A DNA stretch of 41,646 nucleotides from an uncultured Methylococcaceae bacterium (GTDB lineage: Bacteria > Pseudomonadota > Gammaproteobacteria > Methylococcales > Methylococcaceae): NCBI GenBank assembly GCA_903934875.1, contig CAIZPP010000041.1:1-41646 (forward strand). The letters are read 5' to 3'. The notes under the pieces are model-generated. The model was not told where the DNA came from. It worked only from the letters and a program-made list of their open reading frames with translations, and did no database searches. Shown here in pieces: positions 39,903 to 41,646 of the stretch (positions are counted from its first letter, which is position 1; each line of letters begins with the position of its first letter). The translations under genes and the position numbers were made by a program.

Positions 39903-41481
39903 TCATGGCCACTCCGAAGCCTGCTTTTGCGATGGCGCTTATGTCCGCACCCAGTTCATTTCCATCCGTCCCGGCGCGTTTGTACGGGCTGGAAACGGAT
40001 AGGTGGTAATCCCCTCCGGCATAATTCACAAAACCGACTGCCGAGGTGTCGGTAGGAAAATAGTTGCCTAAGGGGTATCCATTGGTCTTTGCCCCAATAA
40101 TTGCATTGTTTGAAAATATCCAGTTGGTGTAGTACTTGGAGAGTGTGGCATTTCCCTCTCCGGTTCCGCTTCCAGTAAACCCGTAGGCTCCTCTGGTAAC
40201 TATATTATTGGTGATATCGACTTGGTCCGATGGTGGATTGCTTTCAGTAAAGGCGAATGTCCCTGTGCCGAAGCCCGTATTGTGGTCTATCGTGAGGTCA
40301 GTCACTCCACCTAGAATTTGCAAGATTCGCCCTGCACCGCCGCCCAGCCCGGTAACCGCTATGAGATTATTTTGTATCAAAAAACGGTGGCTATTCTGGC
40401 TTGGGTGTTCGCTATCGTGGCCCGCAAGGTTAAACCCTTGGGCAAGGTTTACCAGCATATTGAAGCGAAACGTGATGTCTTGCACTATCGACCAAGGGGC
40501 TGTGCCGCCTTGATTGCGGGGAGTGACTAGTATGGAGAAACCGTTCTGGGCTTTTGGCCAGTTGTTCTCGAAACGATTTCCATCAACTAATACGCGTTGG
40601 GCGTTCTTAAATTCAAGCAGGTTTTTCACGCTCCAAGCCGACCCCATCCATGCAAGCGGTTTAAAAAAGTGATTGTGCCTGATTTCGATATCAGACGGGA
40701 CGAGGTCGGCAATCTTCGGGTCGGCACCGCCAAACATGACGTTTTCGCCGGCCGCCTCGAGATAATTGTTGGCTATTTTGAACGGGCCAGGACTGTTATA
40801 GGCCCACAATGCCTGGGTGTCCGCGCCCACTTCCTTGAAGTCCGAAACATAAGAGTCGACAACCGCCACGGATATGCCATCCATGGCGACGCCCCGGCGG
40901 CCTCCGACGGTCGGATCGCCGTGAATGTAGCAACGGTCAAACGTAATATCATGGGGGAGCGCTGCTGGCGATGTTTCCTTATTGCCAATAGTGGCAAGTG
41001 CATAGACGAATTTGCCGGTGACCGGTGTGACTTCTATGCCGATAAAACGATAGTGGTGCGCCTTAGTTGCTGTTTGTATTGCGCTTCCGTTGCCTGCCCC
41101 AACAACGATTTTTGGCATATTGGCCGCGTCAGCAGGTTTAACCCGGTTTCCGGGGGCTGGAAGCTTGGCATAATTGCCAGAGCGGATATAAATCCAACCC
41201 GATCCGGCAGTTTTGTCAGGCAACGTAAACGGACCCGTGAACGTCGCTCCCGCCTGCAAAACGATGGTGTCGCCCGGGCTTGCGTTGTTGAGGGCCGACT
41301 GGAAGTCACCCCCGGCGTTGACGGTGATGGTATTGCCCGCAGGTGGCAAATAGGTGGTGTCAATCAATGCCTGTGGCAAGTTTGGCAGGGCCGCGGCACC
41401 ATTGCTAGGGCTTGACCAAAAATAAAGCGATGCCATTCCCGTCAGGCAGGCGATAGCGGCATGGATACTCTGAATTTTCAT
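39877..41481 (-). CDS. Secreted right-handed parallel beta-helix protein (second paralogue)
   Basis: A 534-residue secreted protein, clearly paralogous to the one at 32604-34271 along its whole length (shared segments such as DTTY, then NTI/VNAGG and GDTIVLQAGATFTGPFTLP). The signal peptide (about residues 6-30) is clear. The mature part shows the regular short strands and Asn-rich turns of a right-handed beta-helix, with motifs such as DRCYIHGDPTVGGRRG and YNSPGPFKIANNYLEA. The function may be polysaccharide binding, cleavage or epimerisation; no catalytic residues can be assigned. It overlaps lapG by 26 bases at its 3' end. The ATG is 6 bases from repeat copy L and has no ribosome binding site, so expression may depend on the repeat. 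Confidence 0.8.
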   Translation of the reverse strand: MKIQSIHAAIACLTGMASLYFWSSPSNGAAALPNLPQALIDTTYLPPAGNTITVNAGGDFQSALNNASPGDTIVLQAGATFTGPFTLPDKTAGSGWIYIRSGNYAKLPAPGNRVKPADAANMPKIVVGAGNGSAIQTATKAHHYRFIGIEVTPVTGKFVYALATIGNKETSPAALPHDITFDRCYIHGDPTVGGRRGVAMDGISVAVVDSYVSDFKEVGADTQALWAYNSPGPFKIANNYLEAAGENVMFGGADPKIADLVPSDIEIRHNHFFKPLAWMGSAWSVKNLLEFKNAQRVLVDGNRFENNWPKAQNGFSILVTPRNQGGTAPWSIVQDITFRFNMLVNLAQGFNLAGHDSEHPSQNSHRFLIQNNLIAVTGLGGGAGRILQILGGVTDLTIDHNTGFGTGTFAFTESNPPSDQVDITNNIVTRGAYGFTGSGTGEGNATLSKYYTNWIFSNNAIIGAKTNGYPLGNYFPTDTSAVGFVNYAGGDYHLSVSSPYKRAGTDGNELGADISAIAKAGFGVAMSGSATGGN

Positions 41482-41487
41482 ATGACT

Positions 41488-41610
41488 TACAGCGTTTTTA
41501 ATATCGAAAAGTTACTTGTTTGTTTATATCATTTTGCAAAGTGGTTCATACACAGGATGGTTTGATTGAGTGTCCTTTATTATTTTTCCTTGTTAAGAAA
41601 AAACGCTGTA
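41488..41610 (-). repeat. Repeat copy L (D-type, 123 bp)
   Basis: A full D-type copy from TACAGCGTTTTTAATATCG to AAAAAACGCTGTA, with the conserved end on the left, facing the beta-helix gene start six bases away. It carries the extended -10 motif on the minus strand. The 26 bases after it partly match the sequence after copy D. Confidence 0.93.
41523..41531 (-). promoter_or_regulatory. Extended -10-like motif in repeat L, reading into the beta-helix gene
   Basis: On the minus strand this reads TGATATAAA, close to the TGnTATAAT consensus. Transcription would start near 41516, about 35 bases before the ATG at 41481. Confidence 0.4.
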
Positions 41611-41646
41611 CATAAATGCAAATCGAAACTCCTCGCGGTGAAAAAA

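Overview
The window looks like one side of an exopolysaccharide (EPS) locus from a Gram-negative proteobacterium, most likely a gammaproteobacterium of moderate GC content. The evidence is an outer-membrane export lipoprotein, an outer-membrane beta-barrel with a C-terminal Phe, an AlgD-type GDP-mannose dehydrogenase and a LapG/LapD pair. Several genes resemble the EPS genes of XrtA/PEP-CTERM loci (split Wzc and kinase, amidotransferase, two GT4 types), but no exosortase or PEP-CTERM protein is present. The genus cannot be named from sequence alone.

Layout: 0-5.2 kb holds an MscS-family channel, two small uncharacterised proteins (one with a striking internal duplication) and wecB. 5.3-15.8 kb is the rightward core: export lipoprotein, beta-barrel, chain-length regulator, ATPase/kinase, GT4, NodB deacetylase, Wzy-type polymerase/ligase and AsnB-type amidotransferase, several of them overlapping or abutting. 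15.8-19.3 kb is a leftward pair, a GT4 and a heparinase II/III-like enzyme. 19.5-22.1 kb is algD-like plus another GT4. 22.3-41.6 kb is accessory: an Rpn-family nuclease with a tandem-repeat linker, a second amidotransferase, an AT-rich Wzx-type flippase, a methyltransferase, two glycosyltransferases, a class II Fic protein, two paralogous beta-helix proteins, a FN3/PKD/LamG surface protein, and lapG-lapD.

How the genes could work together: WecB makes UDP-ManNAc, the AlgD-like enzyme makes GDP-mannuronate, the glycosyltransferases build a repeat unit, the two AsnB-like enzymes may amidate uronic acids, the deacetylase and heparinase-like enzymes edit the chain, Wzx and Wzy flip and polymerise, and the chain-length regulator, ATPase, lipoprotein and barrel control length and export. 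LapD/LapG would couple surface retention of some protein to c-di-GMP. The polymer chemistry is inference.

The main unusual feature is a family of about 122-124 bp imperfect-palindrome repeats, 14 full or partial copies. They share TACAGCG...CGCTGTA ends, consistent with a TA target duplication, and one strongly conserved end. They are nearly absent from the 7.7-23.4 kb core and dense in the accessory part, where they sit at cassette borders. Five genes start just downstream of the conserved end, some copies carry an extended -10 promoter motif, and in two genes the element end supplies the last codons and the stop. They look like miniature mobile elements (comparable in kind to Correia/NEMIS or ERIC elements) that also act as portable promoters and gene ends.
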